Shown here one piece after another: positions 26,667 to 36,595 of a DNA stretch of 64,000 nucleotides. Positions within the stretch are counted from its first letter, which is position 1, and each line of letters begins with the position of its first letter. The translations under genes were made by a program, and so were the position numbers. Under the pieces are notes generated by a model. It did no database searches and had not been told where the DNA came from. It was given only the letters and a program-made list of their open reading frames with translations. Source of the stretch: JAUHXS01 sp965213575 (lineage in GTDB: Bacteria > Bacteroidota > Bacteroidia > Chitinophagales > JAUHXS01); NCBI GenBank assembly GCA_965213575.1, contig CBDBZN010000038.1, positions 53,475 to 117,474 of the forward strand. Direction: 5' to 3'.

Positions 26667-29600
26667 ATGTCTTTTAGAAAAGGAAAAAATCAAATAGATA
26701 GTGATTTCTCAAAAATTAGTATCACTTTAGCTTCTCCGGATGATATTTTAAGCAGGTCTCATGGAGAAATAAAGAAGCCGGAGACAATTAATTATAGAAC
26801 ATTCAAACCAGAGATGGAAGGCTTGTTTTGTGAAAGAATATTTGGGCCGACTAAAGATTACGAATGCTATTGCGGTAAGTACAAAAGGATTAGATATAAA
26901 GGCATCGTTTGCGATAGATGTGGGGTTGAAGTTACAGAGAAAAAGGTACGGCGGGAAAGAATGGGACACATTAAGTTGGTGGTTCCTGTTATGCATATCT
27001 GGTATTTCAAATCTTTACCAAATAAAACAGCATACCTTTTAGGTATTCAATCCAAAAAATTGGAAACGATCATCTATTATGAAAGATATGTGGTTATTCA
27101 ACCGGGTATTAAAGAGGGAACGGTTGAATATTTAGATCTACTTACAGAAGAAGAGTATTTAGATATCCTTGAAGCTTTGCCTAAAGAAAATATGCAATTA
27201 GAAGACAATGATCCTAATAAGTTCATTGCTAAAATGGGTGCCGAAGCGGTTAAAGATCTTTTAGGAAGGCTTAACCTTGATGAATTATCTTACAACTTAA
27301 GATATCAAGCTGCTAACGAAACTTCACAACAAAGAAAAGCAGAAGCTTTAAAGAGATTAAGTGTTGTAGAAAAGTTTAGAGATGCAAACCTACGGATTAA
27401 TAATGATCCTAAATGGATGGTTATTGATTATTTACCGGTTATTCCACCGGAGTTAAGGCCATTGGTACCATTAGATGGTGGCCGTTTTGCAAGTTCTGAT
27501 CTTAACGACTTATACAGAAGGGTAATTATTCGAAATAATCGATTAAAAAGGCTTATCGAGATTAAAGCTCCTGAAGTAATTTTAAGAAATGAGAAAAGAA
27601 TGCTTCAAGAAGCGGTTGATTCTCTTTTTGATAACTCAAGAAAATCTAATGCAGTAAAAGCAGAAGGCGGAAGGGCATTAAAGTCTTTGAGTGACGTATT
27701 AAAAGGGAAACAAGGTCGTTTCCGTCAAAATCTTTTAGGTAAAAGGGTTGATTATTCCGGGCGTTCTGTAATTGTTGTAGGCCCGAATCTGCAACTGCAC
27801 GAATGTGGATTGCCGAAAGATATGGCTGCTGAGTTATTTAAGCCGTTCGTAATTAGGAAATTGATTGAGAGAGGAATTGTAAAAACAGTTAAATCAGCTA
27901 AAAAATTAGTTGACAAGAAAGAGCCTGTAATTTGGGATATCTTAGAAAATGTATTGAAAGGCCATCCAATATTGTTAAACAGAGCTCCAACATTACATAG
28001 GCTTAGTATTCAAGCATTCCAGCCAAAATTAATTGAAGGAAAAGCAATTCAGCTTCATCCGTTAGTATGTACAGCTTTTAATGCTGACTTTGACGGTGAC
28101 CAGATGGCAGTACACGTACCTTTAAGCAATGCGGCTATATTAGAAGGACATATGCTTATGCTGGCTTCACATAATATTTTGAACCCTCAAAATGGTGCTC
28201 CTATTACAATTCCTTCACAGGATATGGTTTTAGGCCTTTATTATATGACTAAAGGTAAAAAGACTACTAAAGAAGAGCCTGTTAAAGGAGATGGTAAGGT
28301 ATTTTATTCTGCTGAAGAAGTTATAATCGCTCATAATGAAGGACGATTAGATCTACATGCCTATATCAAAGTAAGAGCAATTGCTAGAAACGAAAAAGGT
28401 GAATTAGCTAGTAAATTAATTGAGACTACTACCGGTAGAGTATTATTTAATGAAGTAGTACCTGAAGAAGTAGGTTATATTAATGCTTTATTAACTAAAA
28501 AAGCTCTGAAGGTTATTATTAGTGATGTAATCAAATATACAGATGTACCTAGGGCTGCAAGATTTCTAGATGATATTAAGGACTTAGGATTCTCAATGTC
28601 TTACAAAGGTGGATTGTCATTTAACCTATCTGATGTTAAAATTCCTGATACTAAACAAGAAATTCTTGATAAAGCACAACAAGAAGTTAATGAAGTTTGG
28701 GATAACTATAACATGGGATTGATCACAAACAATGAGCGATATAATCAGGTAATTGATATTTGGACTCGTGCCAATAACAAGATAACCAGTAGCTTGATGG
28801 AAGACCTTTCCGCTGATAAGCAAGGATTTAACTCTGTGTATATGATGTTAGATTCTGGAGCAAGGGGTTCTAAAGAACAAATTAGACAGCTTGGTGGAAT
28901 TAGGGGCTTGATGGCGAAACCGCGTAAATCAGGCAGTACCGGCGGCGAGATCATCGAAAATCCAATTTTGACTAACTTTAAAGAAGGCCTCTCTATCCTT
29001 GAATACTTTATTTCAACTCACGGAGCGAGAAAAGGACTTGCAGATACTGCATTGAAAACAGCAGATGCCGGTTATTTAACTAGAAGGCTGGTAGATGTTG
29101 CTCAAGATGTTATCATTGCTGAAGAAGATTGTAAAACATTGAGAGGAATTTCTGTTTCTGCATTAAAAGACAATGAAGAAATTGTTGAACCTTTATATGA
29201 TAGAATATTAGGTAGAACGAGCTTACTAGACGTTTACGATCCATTAAATGATAGTGAATTAATAGTTGAAGCGGGCACTGAAATCACTGAAGATGTAGCT
29301 AAAGCGATTGATAATACTTCTATCGAAACAGTAGAGATCAGGTCGGTGCTTACATGTGAAACTCAAAGAGGGGTTTGTGTAAAATGTTATGGTAAAAACT
29401 TAGCCAACGGAAGAACAGCTCAAAGGGGAGATGCAGTTGGTATCATAGCTGCTCAATCTATCGGAGAGCCGGGAACACAGTTGACTCTTCGTACTTTCCA
29501 CGTAGGGGGTACTGCATCTAGTGTGGCTTCTGAATCGCAATTAGTAGCTAAGTTTGATGGTACAGTTTCTTTTGATGGTATCAGAACGACAGAATACAAA

Positions 29601-30974
29601 AATGATCATGGAGATAAAGTAAATATTGTACTTGGACGTGCCGGTGAAGTTAAGATCATGGAAGAAAAGTCCAATAGGATGCTTATTACTAATCATGTTC
29701 CTTATGGTGCGCATTTAGCTGTTAAAGAAGGAGATAAGGTTTCTAAAGGTGATATTCTTTGTAGCTGGGATCCTTATAACGCAGTAATTGTATCTGAATT
29801 TGAGGGGAAAGTGAAATTTGATAATATTATTGAAGGAGCTACTTATAGAGAGGAATCAGATGAGCAAACAGGGCACAGGGAAAAAGTAGTTATAGAGTCC
29901 AGAGACAAAACTAAGATTCCAGAAATTAATATTATCAATAAGAAAAACGATCAGCTAAGATCTTATAATATACCCGTAGGAGCTCACATTGTAGTGGATG
30001 ATAAGGAAACTATTCAGCCGGGACAGATCCTTGTTAAGATTCCTAGAACATTAGGTAAATTAAGAGATATTACCGGAGGTTTACCTAGGGTAACAGAATT
30101 ATTCGAAGCGAGAAATCCATCTAATCCTGCAGTTGTTACAGAGATTGACGGTGTGGTGAGCTTCGGTGGGATCAAAAGAGGTAACAGAGAGATCATTATT
30201 GAATCTAAAGATGGAGAACAAAAAACTTATATGGTTTCTCTAACTAAACATATTTTGGTTCAAGAAGGAGACTTTGTGTATGCCGGAGCACCTTTATCAG
30301 ACGGAGCAATCACGCCAAGAGATATTCTTGATATTGAAGGGCCGTTTTCTGTACAAGAGTATATAGTAAATGAAATTCAGGAAGTATATCGTTTACAAGG
30401 TGTAGATATCAATGATAAACATATTGAGGTAATCGTTCGCCAGATGATGCGCAAAGTTAAAATTGAAGATGCCGGTGATACCAGATTCTTAGAAGGTGAA
30501 GCGGTAGATAAATTTGCTTTTATTGAAGAAAATGATTGGGTTTACGATAAAAAAGTAATTACCAAGGCAGGCGAATCAGCTAATTTAAGAGTAGGGCAAA
30601 TTGTTACTTTGAGGCAAATACGAGAAGAAAACTCTCTGTTAAAACGTAATGATCAAAAAGTAGTCGAATTCAAAGATGCGACACCTGCAACTTCTAGTCC
30701 GCTACTTCAAGGTATTACTAGAGCTTCTTTAGGTACAGATAGCTGGATCTCTGCAGCTTCATTCCAAGAAACTACTAAAGTATTGAGTTCTGCTTCTATT
30801 GGAGCAAAAGAAGATTATTTATTAGGACTTAAGGAAAATGTGATCGTTGGGCATAAAATACCTGCAGGCACAGGCATAAAAGAGTTCCAAAACATGAGAG
30901 TTGGTTCTAGAGAAGAATTAGAAAGGCTTACGGAAGTACATGAAGTAGAAGCTGAAGAAGTAACAGTTAAATAA
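26667..30974 (+). CDS. rpoC: RNA polymerase subunit beta'
   Basis: A 1435-residue beta-prime subunit. The N-terminal zinc ribbon is visible (CYCG at about 67-70 and CDRCG at 82-86), as is the absolutely conserved catalytic NADFDGDQMAVH at about 472-483. The second zinc site (CETQRGVCVKCYG) is near 904 and the trigger-loop region follows (SIGEPGTQLTLRTFHVGG). Length is normal for the phylum. A strong terminator hairpin follows the stop codon at 30984. Confidence 0.99.
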   Translation: MSFRKGKNQIDSDFSKISITLASPDDILSRSHGEIKKPETINYRTFKPEMEGLFCERIFGPTKDYECYCGKYKRIRYKGIVCDRCGVEVTEKKVRRERMGHIKLVVPVMHIWYFKSLPNKTAYLLGIQSKKLETIIYYERYVVIQPGIKEGTVEYLDLLTEEEYLDILEALPKENMQLEDNDPNKFIAKMGAEAVKDLLGRLNLDELSYNLRYQAANETSQQRKAEALKRLSVVEKFRDANLRINNDPKWMVIDYLPVIPPELRPLVPLDGGRFASSDLNDLYRRVIIRNNRLKRLIEIKAPEVILRNEKRMLQEAVDSLFDNSRKSNAVKAEGGRALKSLSDVLKGKQGRFRQNLLGKRVDYSGRSVIVVGPNLQLHECGLPKDMAAELFKPFVIRKLIERGIVKTVKSAKKLVDKKEPVIWDILENVLKGHPILLNRAPTLHRLSIQAFQPKLIEGKAIQLHPLVCTAFNADFDGDQMAVHVPLSNAAILEGHMLMLASHNILNPQNGAPITIPSQDMVLGLYYMTKGKKTTKEEPVKGDGKVFYSAEEVIIAHNEGRLDLHAYIKVRAIARNEKGELASKLIETTTGRVLFNEVVPEEVGYINALLTKKALKVIISDVIKYTDVPRAARFLDDIKDLGFSMSYKGGLSFNLSDVKIPDTKQEILDKAQQEVNEVWDNYNMGLITNNERYNQVIDIWTRANNKITSSLMEDLSADKQGFNSVYMMLDSGARGSKEQIRQLGGIRGLMAKPRKSGSTGGEIIENPILTNFKEGLSILEYFISTHGARKGLADTALKTADAGYLTRRLVDVAQDVIIAEEDCKTLRGISVSALKDNEEIVEPLYDRILGRTSLLDVYDPLNDSELIVEAGTEITEDVAKAIDNTSIETVEIRSVLTCETQRGVCVKCYGKNLANGRTAQRGDAVGIIAAQSIGEPGTQLTLRTFHVGGTASSVASESQLVAKFDGTVSFDGIRTTEYKNDHGDKVNIVLGRAGEVKIMEEKSNRMLITNHVPYGAHLAVKEGDKVSKGDILCSWDPYNAVIVSEFEGKVKFDNIIEGATYREESDEQTGHREKVVIESRDKTKIPEINIINKKNDQLRSYNIPVGAHIVVDDKETIQPGQILVKIPRTLGKLRDITGGLPRVTELFEARNPSNPAVVTEIDGVVSFGGIKRGNREIIIESKDGEQKTYMVSLTKHILVQEGDFVYAGAPLSDGAITPRDILDIEGPFSVQEYIVNEIQEVYRLQGVDINDKHIEVIVRQMMRKVKIEDAGDTRFLEGEAVDKFAFIEENDWVYDKKVITKAGESANLRVGQIVTLRQIREENSLLKRNDQKVVEFKDATPATSSPLLQGITRASLGTDSWISAASFQETTKVLSSASIGAKEDYLLGLKENVIVGHKIPAGTGIKEFQNMRVGSREELERLTEVHEVEAEEVTVK

Positions 30975-30983
30975 ATAGAGAAT

Positions 30984-31013
30984 AAAAGGCTACAAATAGT
31001 AGCCTTTTATTTT
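30984..31013 (+). terminator. Intrinsic terminator after rpoC
   Basis: AAAAGGCTAC (30984-30993) pairs with GTAGCCTTTT (30999-31008), loop AAATA, followed by ATTTTT. This is a perfect 10-bp stem with T-run that ends the rpoBC transcript, so the gene at 31027 needs another promoter or read-through. Confidence 0.8.
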
Positions 31014-31026
31014 TAAATATAATTCT

Positions 31027-31362
31027 ATGGCAGAGGTAAAAAAAGATCAGCAACAAGAGCAAAATAAGATAAATATTGAGCTATCTGATGAAATAGCTGA
31101 CGGAATATATTCCAATTTAGCTATTATTACTCATTCAAATGCTGAATTTGTAATTGATTTTGTTAGAATGATGCCCGGCATGCCTAAAGCAAAAGTTAAA
31201 TCAAGAATACTTTTGACTCCTCAACATGCTAAAAGATTGATGAAAGCTTTAGAAGATAATATCGATAAATATGAAGCTATGCATGGAGATATTAAAGATT
31301 CGGATAGTGGCATGCAAGGAGGAATTCCTATGAACTTTGGCGGCCCTACCGCTCAAGCATAA
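31027..31362 (+). CDS. DUF3467 family protein
   Basis: A 111-residue cytoplasmic protein with a lysine/glutamine-rich start. The core IADGIYSNLAIITHSNAEFV then IDFVRMMPGMPKAKVKSRI is characteristic of the DUF3467 family, which is found across bacteria and archaea, often next to RNA polymerase or ribosomal genes. In Bacteroidota it commonly follows rpoC, as here. The C-terminal ~25 residues (DSGMQGGIPMNFGGPTAQA) are low-complexity. Function unknown. Confidence 0.88.
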   Translation: MAEVKKDQQQEQNKINIELSDEIADGIYSNLAIITHSNAEFVIDFVRMMPGMPKAKVKSRILLTPQHAKRLMKALEDNIDKYEAMHGDIKDSDSGMQGGIPMNFGGPTAQA

Positions 31363-31378
31363 AGAGATATGCAATCTT

Positions 31379-31792
31379 TTAATGAGGCAAATTATCTTTT
31401 ATAATACCATAAAGATAAGTTCCTAATACAGCGGATATAATAGTAATAATAATTGCTATATATCCATTTCCCATTAATACATATAAAGGTCCCGGGCAAG
31501 CCCCTGTGAGTGCCCAGCCTAAACCAAATATACTTCCACCAATTAAAGCTGCTCGATAGTTAGGTGGCTTGGAAGCAATAGAAATAGTTGCTCCATCTAT
31601 ATCTTTAAGCTGAAGTCGTTTAATTATTGCAATTATTATAATGCCTAAAATAACTGCAGAACATATGATACCATACATGTGAAATGATTGGAAGCGGAAC
31701 ATTTCTTGAATACGAAACCATGATATTGCTTCAGATTTAGTCATAATGATTCCGAATAAAGCACCTATCAATATGAACTTTATAGCTTTCAT
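31379..31792 (-). CDS. YeeE/YedE-family transporter half (C-terminal type)
   Basis: A 137-residue inner-membrane protein with about four helices. It has the family motif GLGWALTGACPGPLY, in which the cysteine is the sulfur-relay residue known from thiosulfate importers of the YeeE/YedE (TsuA) family. The single-protein form is here split into two genes: the partner ends 4 bp inside this gene's start (31789-31792 overlap), implying translational coupling. The pair probably imports thiosulfate or another reduced sulfur compound, or transports persulfide sulfur. No rhodanese, TusA or sulfur-oxidation gene is adjacent, so the physiological role is not clear. Confidence 0.88.
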   Translation of the reverse strand: MKAIKFILIGALFGIIMTKSEAISWFRIQEMFRFQSFHMYGIICSAVILGIIIIAIIKRLQLKDIDGATISIASKPPNYRAALIGGSIFGLGWALTGACPGPLYVLMGNGYIAIIITIISAVLGTYLYGIIKDNLPH

Positions 31793-32355
31793 AACTTTAA
31801 AATTATAGGTAATAAAATATAGGTCATTAAAAGCCCTCCTATAAAAAATCCAATTACCGCTACTAATGAGGGAAGTTGTAAGTTAGATAGTCCGCTAATA
31901 GCATGGCCGGAGGTACATCCTCCTGCATATCTTGTACCAAAGCCAATTAGAAATCCACCTATAATTAATATAAACCAGTTCCTGAAATTTCCTAAAGCAC
32001 TAATTTCAAAAACTGAGGAAGGCATTAAACCTGAAAAATCATTAATACCTAATGATTGTAAATCTGCAACTGTCTCTTGACTAATATTTATTACATTATC
32101 AGAATTAGATAAGAAAGAATGTGCTATAACTCCACCAAGTATAGCACCGGCTACAAATAAAAGATTCCATACTTCTGATTTCCAATTGTAGTTAAAAAAT
32201 GATGAGTTTTTTCCGGCTCCTAAAGCAGCACACATATGCTTGAAAGAACTGGAAACACCAAAAGACTTTCCTTGATAAATCATTAGAAACATTACTAGCG
32301 ATATGAGTGGTCCTGAAATATACCATGGCCAAGATTGTTGTAGTATTTCTATCAC
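31789..32355 (-). CDS. YeeE/YedE-family transporter half (N-terminal type)
   Basis: A 188-residue membrane protein with about five helices, upstream partner of the gene at 31379. The conserved segment GFGTRYAGGCTSGHAISGLS near 137-156 carries the family's cysteine, followed by a helix VAVIGFFIGGLLM. It begins MIEILQQSWPWYISGPLISL. Together with its partner it makes one two-gene sulfur transporter of the PmpA/PmpB kind. It lies 10 bp downstream of the SDR gene on the same strand. Confidence 0.88.
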   Translation of the reverse strand: MIEILQQSWPWYISGPLISLVMFLMIYQGKSFGVSSSFKHMCAALGAGKNSSFFNYNWKSEVWNLLFVAGAILGGVIAHSFLSNSDNVINISQETVADLQSLGINDFSGLMPSSVFEISALGNFRNWFILIIGGFLIGFGTRYAGGCTSGHAISGLSNLQLPSLVAVIGFFIGGLLMTYILLPIILKL

Positions 32356-32364
32356 GATAGGTTA

Positions 32365-33081
32365 TTAAATATCTCCCAAAACGGGTCTTAAGATAATTTC
32401 TTCAACGTCTGATCTATCATTAATTTTATATATGTCATAAAGTAATGAAGCTACATCTTCCGGACGCATAAATCGCTCTTCAGATAAATTGCTTTCTTTC
32501 CATGAACTTGTATAAGTCGCTCCCGGTAGCATTGCCGTTACTTTAATGTTATACGATTTCATTTCCTCTCGTAAAACTTTAGAAAAACCCAACATTCCAA
32601 ACTTTGAAATTGAATAAGAACCTCCATTTTCGTAAGCCATTATACTGGCAACAGAACAAATATTAAAAATATGCCCTTCTTTTTGAGCAATCATATGAGG
32701 AAGTAGTGATTTAGTAAGCCGATAAGCACTATAAAGATTAGTTTCAATCATTTTTTCTAACGCTCCATCTTCTTCCTCATGGATATTTCCCGGAGTAAAT
32801 AAGCCCGCATTATTAACTAATACATCAATCCTATCAAAATGAGAAACTACAGCTGTAGTATATTCTTGTAAACTTATTTTATTAGAAACATCGCATGCTT
32901 TGACAAAAATCTGTATAGTTGGAAATGCATTACTTAACTCATTTTTAACTTTTTGCAAATCTTTTTCATTTCTGCTGCATAAGGCGAGATCGAATTGCTC
33001 TTCTGCTAATTTAAATGCAATGGCCCTGCCAATGCCTCGAGAGGCTCCCGTAATGACCGCTACTTTATTTTCTTTATTCAT
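32365..33081 (-). CDS. Short-chain dehydrogenase/reductase
   Basis: A 238-residue SDR. NAD(P)-binding TGASRGIG at 11-18, NNAG at 90-93, and catalytic Ser143-Tyr156-Lys160 (SYSISK) are all present, so it is an active classical SDR. A serine/arginine after the first strand (CSRNEK) suggests NADP preference. Substrate is not predictable; relatives are called 3-ketoacyl-ACP reductase-like or sepiapterin-like. It is 10 bp upstream of the sulfur-transporter pair, likely in one operon, and divergent from the MlaE gene. Confidence 0.9.
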   Translation of the reverse strand: MNKENKVAVITGASRGIGRAIAFKLAEEQFDLALCSRNEKDLQKVKNELSNAFPTIQIFVKACDVSNKISLQEYTTAVVSHFDRIDVLVNNAGLFTPGNIHEEEDGALEKMIETNLYSAYRLTKSLLPHMIAQKEGHIFNICSVASIMAYENGGSYSISKFGMLGFSKVLREEMKSYNIKVTAMLPGATYTSSWKESNLSEERFMRPEDVASLLYDIYKINDRSDVEEIILRPVLGDI

Positions 33082-33160
33082 ATTTTATAAAAATAGCAAA
33101 ATAACTAAGTTTACTCTTTAAAAATCTTAATTTTACTTATAATCCTGATACGATCAGCTA

Positions 33161-33898
33161 ATGACATTCTTTTATCATTTCGGAAAATATATAATGCTGT
33201 TAAAGAGCCTTTTCGTTAAACCCGAAAAGTTTTCGCTGTATTGGAAAGAAACAGTGCGGCAAATGAGTGAAATAGGTATTGGCTCATTAGGCATTGTAGC
33301 GATTATATCTTTATTTATAGGAGGAGTCACGACCGTGCAAACTGCTTATCAACTTACTACTGCGTTAATTCCCAAGTCCATCATAGGATCTATCGTCAGT
33401 GATTCGACAATTTTAGAGTTAGCACCAACTATCACCTGCTTGGTTTTAGCCGGAAAGATTGGTTCGAGTGTAGCTTCAGAGTTGGGTAGTATGAGGATAA
33501 CCGAACAAATTGACGCATTAAAAATAATGGGAGTCAATACTAGTGGATATTTAATAGGGCCTAAAATTGTTGCTGCATTAACGGTTATTCCTTGCCTAAT
33601 CATCATTGCTGCTTTCTTGGGAATCTATGGTGGTTTAATGGCAGGAACACTTACAGGCATTTTATCTGCTGAAGATTTTGTTTCCGGAGCCAGAGAAACT
33701 TTTCGTCCATTCAACATTGTTTTATGTATGATCAAAGCTTTTACATTTGCTTTCATTATCACTTCTGTTTCGGCTTATCAGGGCTATTATACAGTTGGAG
33801 GATCTTTGGAGGTAGGACAATCTAGTACTCGTGCAGTCGTTTATTGTTGCATTTTAATTTTATTTTCTGATTACATGATCGCAGAATTATTATTATAA
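33161..33898 (+). CDS. MlaE-family lipid ABC transporter permease
   Basis: A 245-residue permease of the MlaE (Ttg2B) family for phospholipid trafficking between the membranes. The signature LEKMGVNTSGYLIGP-like segment appears as ALKIMGVNTSGYLIGPK, and ASELGSMRITEQIDAL precedes it. There are about five helices. Starting at MTFFYHFGKYIML matches the Bacteroidota family pattern. It overlaps the next gene by touching stop and start (stop ends at 33898, ATPase starts 33899). A periplasmic MCE-domain protein (MlaD) would be expected downstream but is not in this window; sucD comes next. Confidence 0.93.
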   Translation: MTFFYHFGKYIMLLKSLFVKPEKFSLYWKETVRQMSEIGIGSLGIVAIISLFIGGVTTVQTAYQLTTALIPKSIIGSIVSDSTILELAPTITCLVLAGKIGSSVASELGSMRITEQIDALKIMGVNTSGYLIGPKIVAALTVIPCLIIIAAFLGIYGGLMAGTLTGILSAEDFVSGARETFRPFNIVLCMIKAFTFAFIITSVSAYQGYYTVGGSLEVGQSSTRAVVYCCILILFSDYMIAELLL

Positions 33899-34660
33899 AT
33901 GATCGAACTTAGAAATATTCATAAATCATTTGGTAAAAATCATGTATTAAAAGGCATTTCTGCTACTTTTGAACCCGGTAAAACCAGTTTAGTAATTGGT
34001 ACGAGTGGATCAGGAAAAACTGTATTGATGAAATGTATGGTTGGGCTTTTTGAGGTAGATAGTGGCGGTATCTTTTATGATGGAAAGGATTTTTCTCAAA
34101 TGAGCACCAAAGAGCGAAAAGAGATCAGGAAGGAAATAGGAATGCTTTTTCAAGGTACGGCATTGTTTGACTCTATGAATGTAGAGGAGAATGTTCTTTT
34201 CCCTTTAAATATGTTTTCTGACCTGTCAGAGAAAGAGAAGAAAGATAGAGTAAACTTTTGCTTAGATAGAGTAAATTTACCAGGTGTAAATAAATTATAT
34301 CCTTCAGAATTAAGTGGAGGGATGATGAAAAGAGTAGGCATTGCTCGTGCAATCGTTCAAAATCCTAAATATCTTTTTTGTGATGAGCCAAATTCAGGTT
34401 TAGATCCACAAACCTCCATGGTAATAGATCAACTCATTAAAGAAATTACCCAAGAATATAACATTACGACCTTTATTAATACACATGATATGAATTCAGT
34501 CATGCAGATTGGCGACTATATTTTATATATGCATAAAGGGGAAAAACAATGGTTAGGAACGAGTCAGGATTTGATGATGGCAGATAATGAGATGCTGGAA
34601 GATTTCATATTTTCTTCCCAGTTTTTAAAACAAGCTAAAAAGAATTATAAAAAAGCTTGA
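33899..34660 (+). CDS. MlaF-family ABC transporter ATPase
   Basis: A 253-residue ATPase that powers the adjacent MlaE permease. Walker A GTSGSGKT at 34-41, Q-loop LFQGTALFDS near 83-92, signature LSGGMMKR near 140, Walker B FCDEPNSGLDP, and H-loop THDMNSV. The 'GGMMKR' form of the signature motif is typical of MlaF rather than other importers. It begins immediately after the permease stop, so the pair is cotranscribed. Confidence 0.93.
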   Translation: MIELRNIHKSFGKNHVLKGISATFEPGKTSLVIGTSGSGKTVLMKCMVGLFEVDSGGIFYDGKDFSQMSTKERKEIRKEIGMLFQGTALFDSMNVEENVLFPLNMFSDLSEKEKKDRVNFCLDRVNLPGVNKLYPSELSGGMMKRVGIARAIVQNPKYLFCDEPNSGLDPQTSMVIDQLIKEITQEYNITTFINTHDMNSVMQIGDYILYMHKGEKQWLGTSQDLMMADNEMLEDFIFSSQFLKQAKKNYKKA

Positions 34661-34718
34661 TAGTTTTGCATATTGGGGATATCCTTATTAGATTTGATTA
34701 AAGCATAAATTATAAAAG

Positions 34719-35603
34719 ATGTCAGTATTAGTAAATAAAAATTCAAAAGTAATTGTACAAGGTTTTACGGGAAGTGAAGGTTCTTTTCACGCTTCTCAAA
34801 TGATAGAGTATGGAACAAACGTAGTAGGAGGCGTAACACCCGGTAAAGGAGGCCAAACTCACTTAGATAAACCTGTTTTTAATACCGTCGAAGAAGCAGT
34901 TAAAGAAACAAATGCTGATGTTTCCATTATTTTTGTGCCGCCGGCATTTGCTGCTGATGCCATTATGGAAGCTGCCGATGCAGGTATTAAAGTTATTATT
35001 GCTATCACAGAAGGCATTCCTGTTCAAGACATGGTAAAAGCCAGAGAATATATTTCAGATAAAGAATGTACGTTGATCGGCCCTAATTGTCCGGGCGTGA
35101 TCACGCCGGGTGAAGCAAAAGTAGGTATTATGCCGGGTTTTGTTTTTAAAGCCGGAAGAATCGGGATTGTGTCAAAATCAGGTACGTTAACATATGAAGC
35201 CGCAGATCAAGTGGTAAAAGCAGGACTTGGTATTTCAACAGCTATCGGAATTGGCGGTGATCCGATTATCGGAACGCCTACTAAAGAAGCAGTGCAATTA
35301 TTAATGGAAGATCCGGATACAGATGCTATCGTGATGATCGGAGAGATTGGCGGAAATTATGAAGCACTGGCAGCAAAATATATTAAATCTACCGGAAATA
35401 AAAAACCAGTAGTTGGGTTCATTGCAGGCCAAACAGCTCCTAAAGGAAGGACTATGGGACATGCCGGTGCTATCGTTGGTGGAAAAGACGATACTGCAGA
35501 AGCTAAAATGAAAATTATGAGAGAGTGCGGTATTCACGTTGTGGAATCTCCTGCAGTGATAGGTAAAACAATGGCTGAGGTTTTGAGCGAGGTTACTGCT
35601 TAA
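34719..35603 (+). CDS. sucD: Succinyl-CoA ligase, alpha subunit
   Basis: A 294-residue alpha subunit of the TCA-cycle enzyme that converts succinyl-CoA to succinate with NTP formation. The CoA-binding N-terminus has GFTGSEGSFHASQ; the phosphorylated histidine is His248 in MGHAGAIVGG. Length is normal. The beta subunit gene sucC is not adjacent; this dispersed arrangement is usual in Bacteroidota. A likely terminator follows, and a -7-like TAGTTTTG lies 51 bp upstream at 34661, without a clear -33 element. Confidence 0.97.
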   Translation: MSVLVNKNSKVIVQGFTGSEGSFHASQMIEYGTNVVGGVTPGKGGQTHLDKPVFNTVEEAVKETNADVSIIFVPPAFAADAIMEAADAGIKVIIAITEGIPVQDMVKAREYISDKECTLIGPNCPGVITPGEAKVGIMPGFVFKAGRIGIVSKSGTLTYEAADQVVKAGLGISTAIGIGGDPIIGTPTKEAVQLLMEDPDTDAIVMIGEIGGNYEALAAKYIKSTGNKKPVVGFIAGQTAPKGRTMGHAGAIVGGKDDTAEAKMKIMRECGIHVVESPAVIGKTMAEVLSEVTA

Positions 35604-35625
35604 TTAGAAAAAACATAAATTCAAT

Positions 35626-35663
35626 AAAAAGGCTAATGAGAGTAATCTTATTAGCCTTTTTTA
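35626..35663 (+). terminator. Intrinsic terminator after sucD
   Basis: AAAAAGGCTAA (35626-35636) pairs with TTAGCCTTTTT (35651-35661). The stem extends over the flanking TGAG/CTTA with one G-T pair, and a T-run follows. Same AAAAGGCTA...TAGCCTTTT design as the terminator after rpoC. Confidence 0.8.
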
Positions 35664-35730
35664 TGCTGAAAAGTTTTCATATAGCCTTTTATATTTTTTG
35701 TAACTTCACTAGCTGTTTTAAGATAAATAT

Positions 35731-36591
35731 ATGAAAGGAATTATTTTAGCCGGAGGAGCAGGCACAAGGTTGCATCCCATCACGTATGCTTTGAGTAAAC
35801 AGATGATGCCAATCTACGATAAACCAATGATTTATTATCCATTATCTGTGTTAATGGGAGCCGGTATAAATGAAATTTTAATTATTTCTACACCGCAAGA
35901 CCTACCTAATTTTGAACGATTATTGGGTGACGGAAAATCATATGGATGTTCATTTCAATATAAAATACAAGAAGTTCCAAACGGCTTAGCACAAGCATTT
36001 GTTATAGGAGAAAAATTTATTAAAGATGATAAGGTGGCTTTAATTTTGGGAGATAACATCTTCTATGGCAGTGGGTTAGAAGACTTATTAATGATGAATG
36101 TTGATCCCGATGGTGGTATGGTTTTTGCGTATCATGTATCAGATCCCGAACGATACGGGGTAGTGGAATTTGATGAAGATTTTAATGCTATTCATTTAGA
36201 AGAAAAACCTATGCATCCAAAATCTAATTATGCCGTACCGGGTTTATATTTTTATGATAATTCCGTTGTGGAAATTGCTAAAAATTTAAAGCCTAGTGCT
36301 AGAGGCGAATACGAAATTACGGATGTTAATAAGGCATATCTAAAACAAGGCAACCTTAAAGTGGGTATTCTAGATAGAGGAACAGCATGGTTAGATACAG
36401 GGACATTTGATTCTCTTATGCAGGCATCACAATTTGTTCAAGTAATAGAGAAAAGACAAGGGCTTAAAATTGGCTGTATTGAGGAAGTTGCATATAGAAA
36501 AGGATTTATTAATACTCAAGAATTGAAAAAACTAGCCGAACCATTATTGAAAAGTGGTTATGGAGAATATTTAATGAACCTGATTAAATAA
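35731..36591 (+). CDS. rfbA: Glucose-1-phosphate thymidylyltransferase
   Basis: A 286-residue nucleotidyltransferase making dTDP-glucose for surface sugars such as rhamnose. N-terminal GGAGTRLHPITYALSKQM at 8-25, DKPMIYYPLS, LILGDNIFYGSGL and TAWLDTGTFDSLMQA are all characteristic of RmlA. The other rml genes (rfbB, C, D) are not next to it; galE follows 4 bp downstream instead. The pair may feed exopolysaccharide or lipopolysaccharide synthesis. Confidence 0.96.
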   Translation: MKGIILAGGAGTRLHPITYALSKQMMPIYDKPMIYYPLSVLMGAGINEILIISTPQDLPNFERLLGDGKSYGCSFQYKIQEVPNGLAQAFVIGEKFIKDDKVALILGDNIFYGSGLEDLLMMNVDPDGGMVFAYHVSDPERYGVVEFDEDFNAIHLEEKPMHPKSNYAVPGLYFYDNSVVEIAKNLKPSARGEYEITDVNKAYLKQGNLKVGILDRGTAWLDTGTFDSLMQASQFVQVIEKRQGLKIGCIEEVAYRKGFINTQELKKLAEPLLKSGYGEYLMNLIK

Positions 36592-36595
36592 GATT

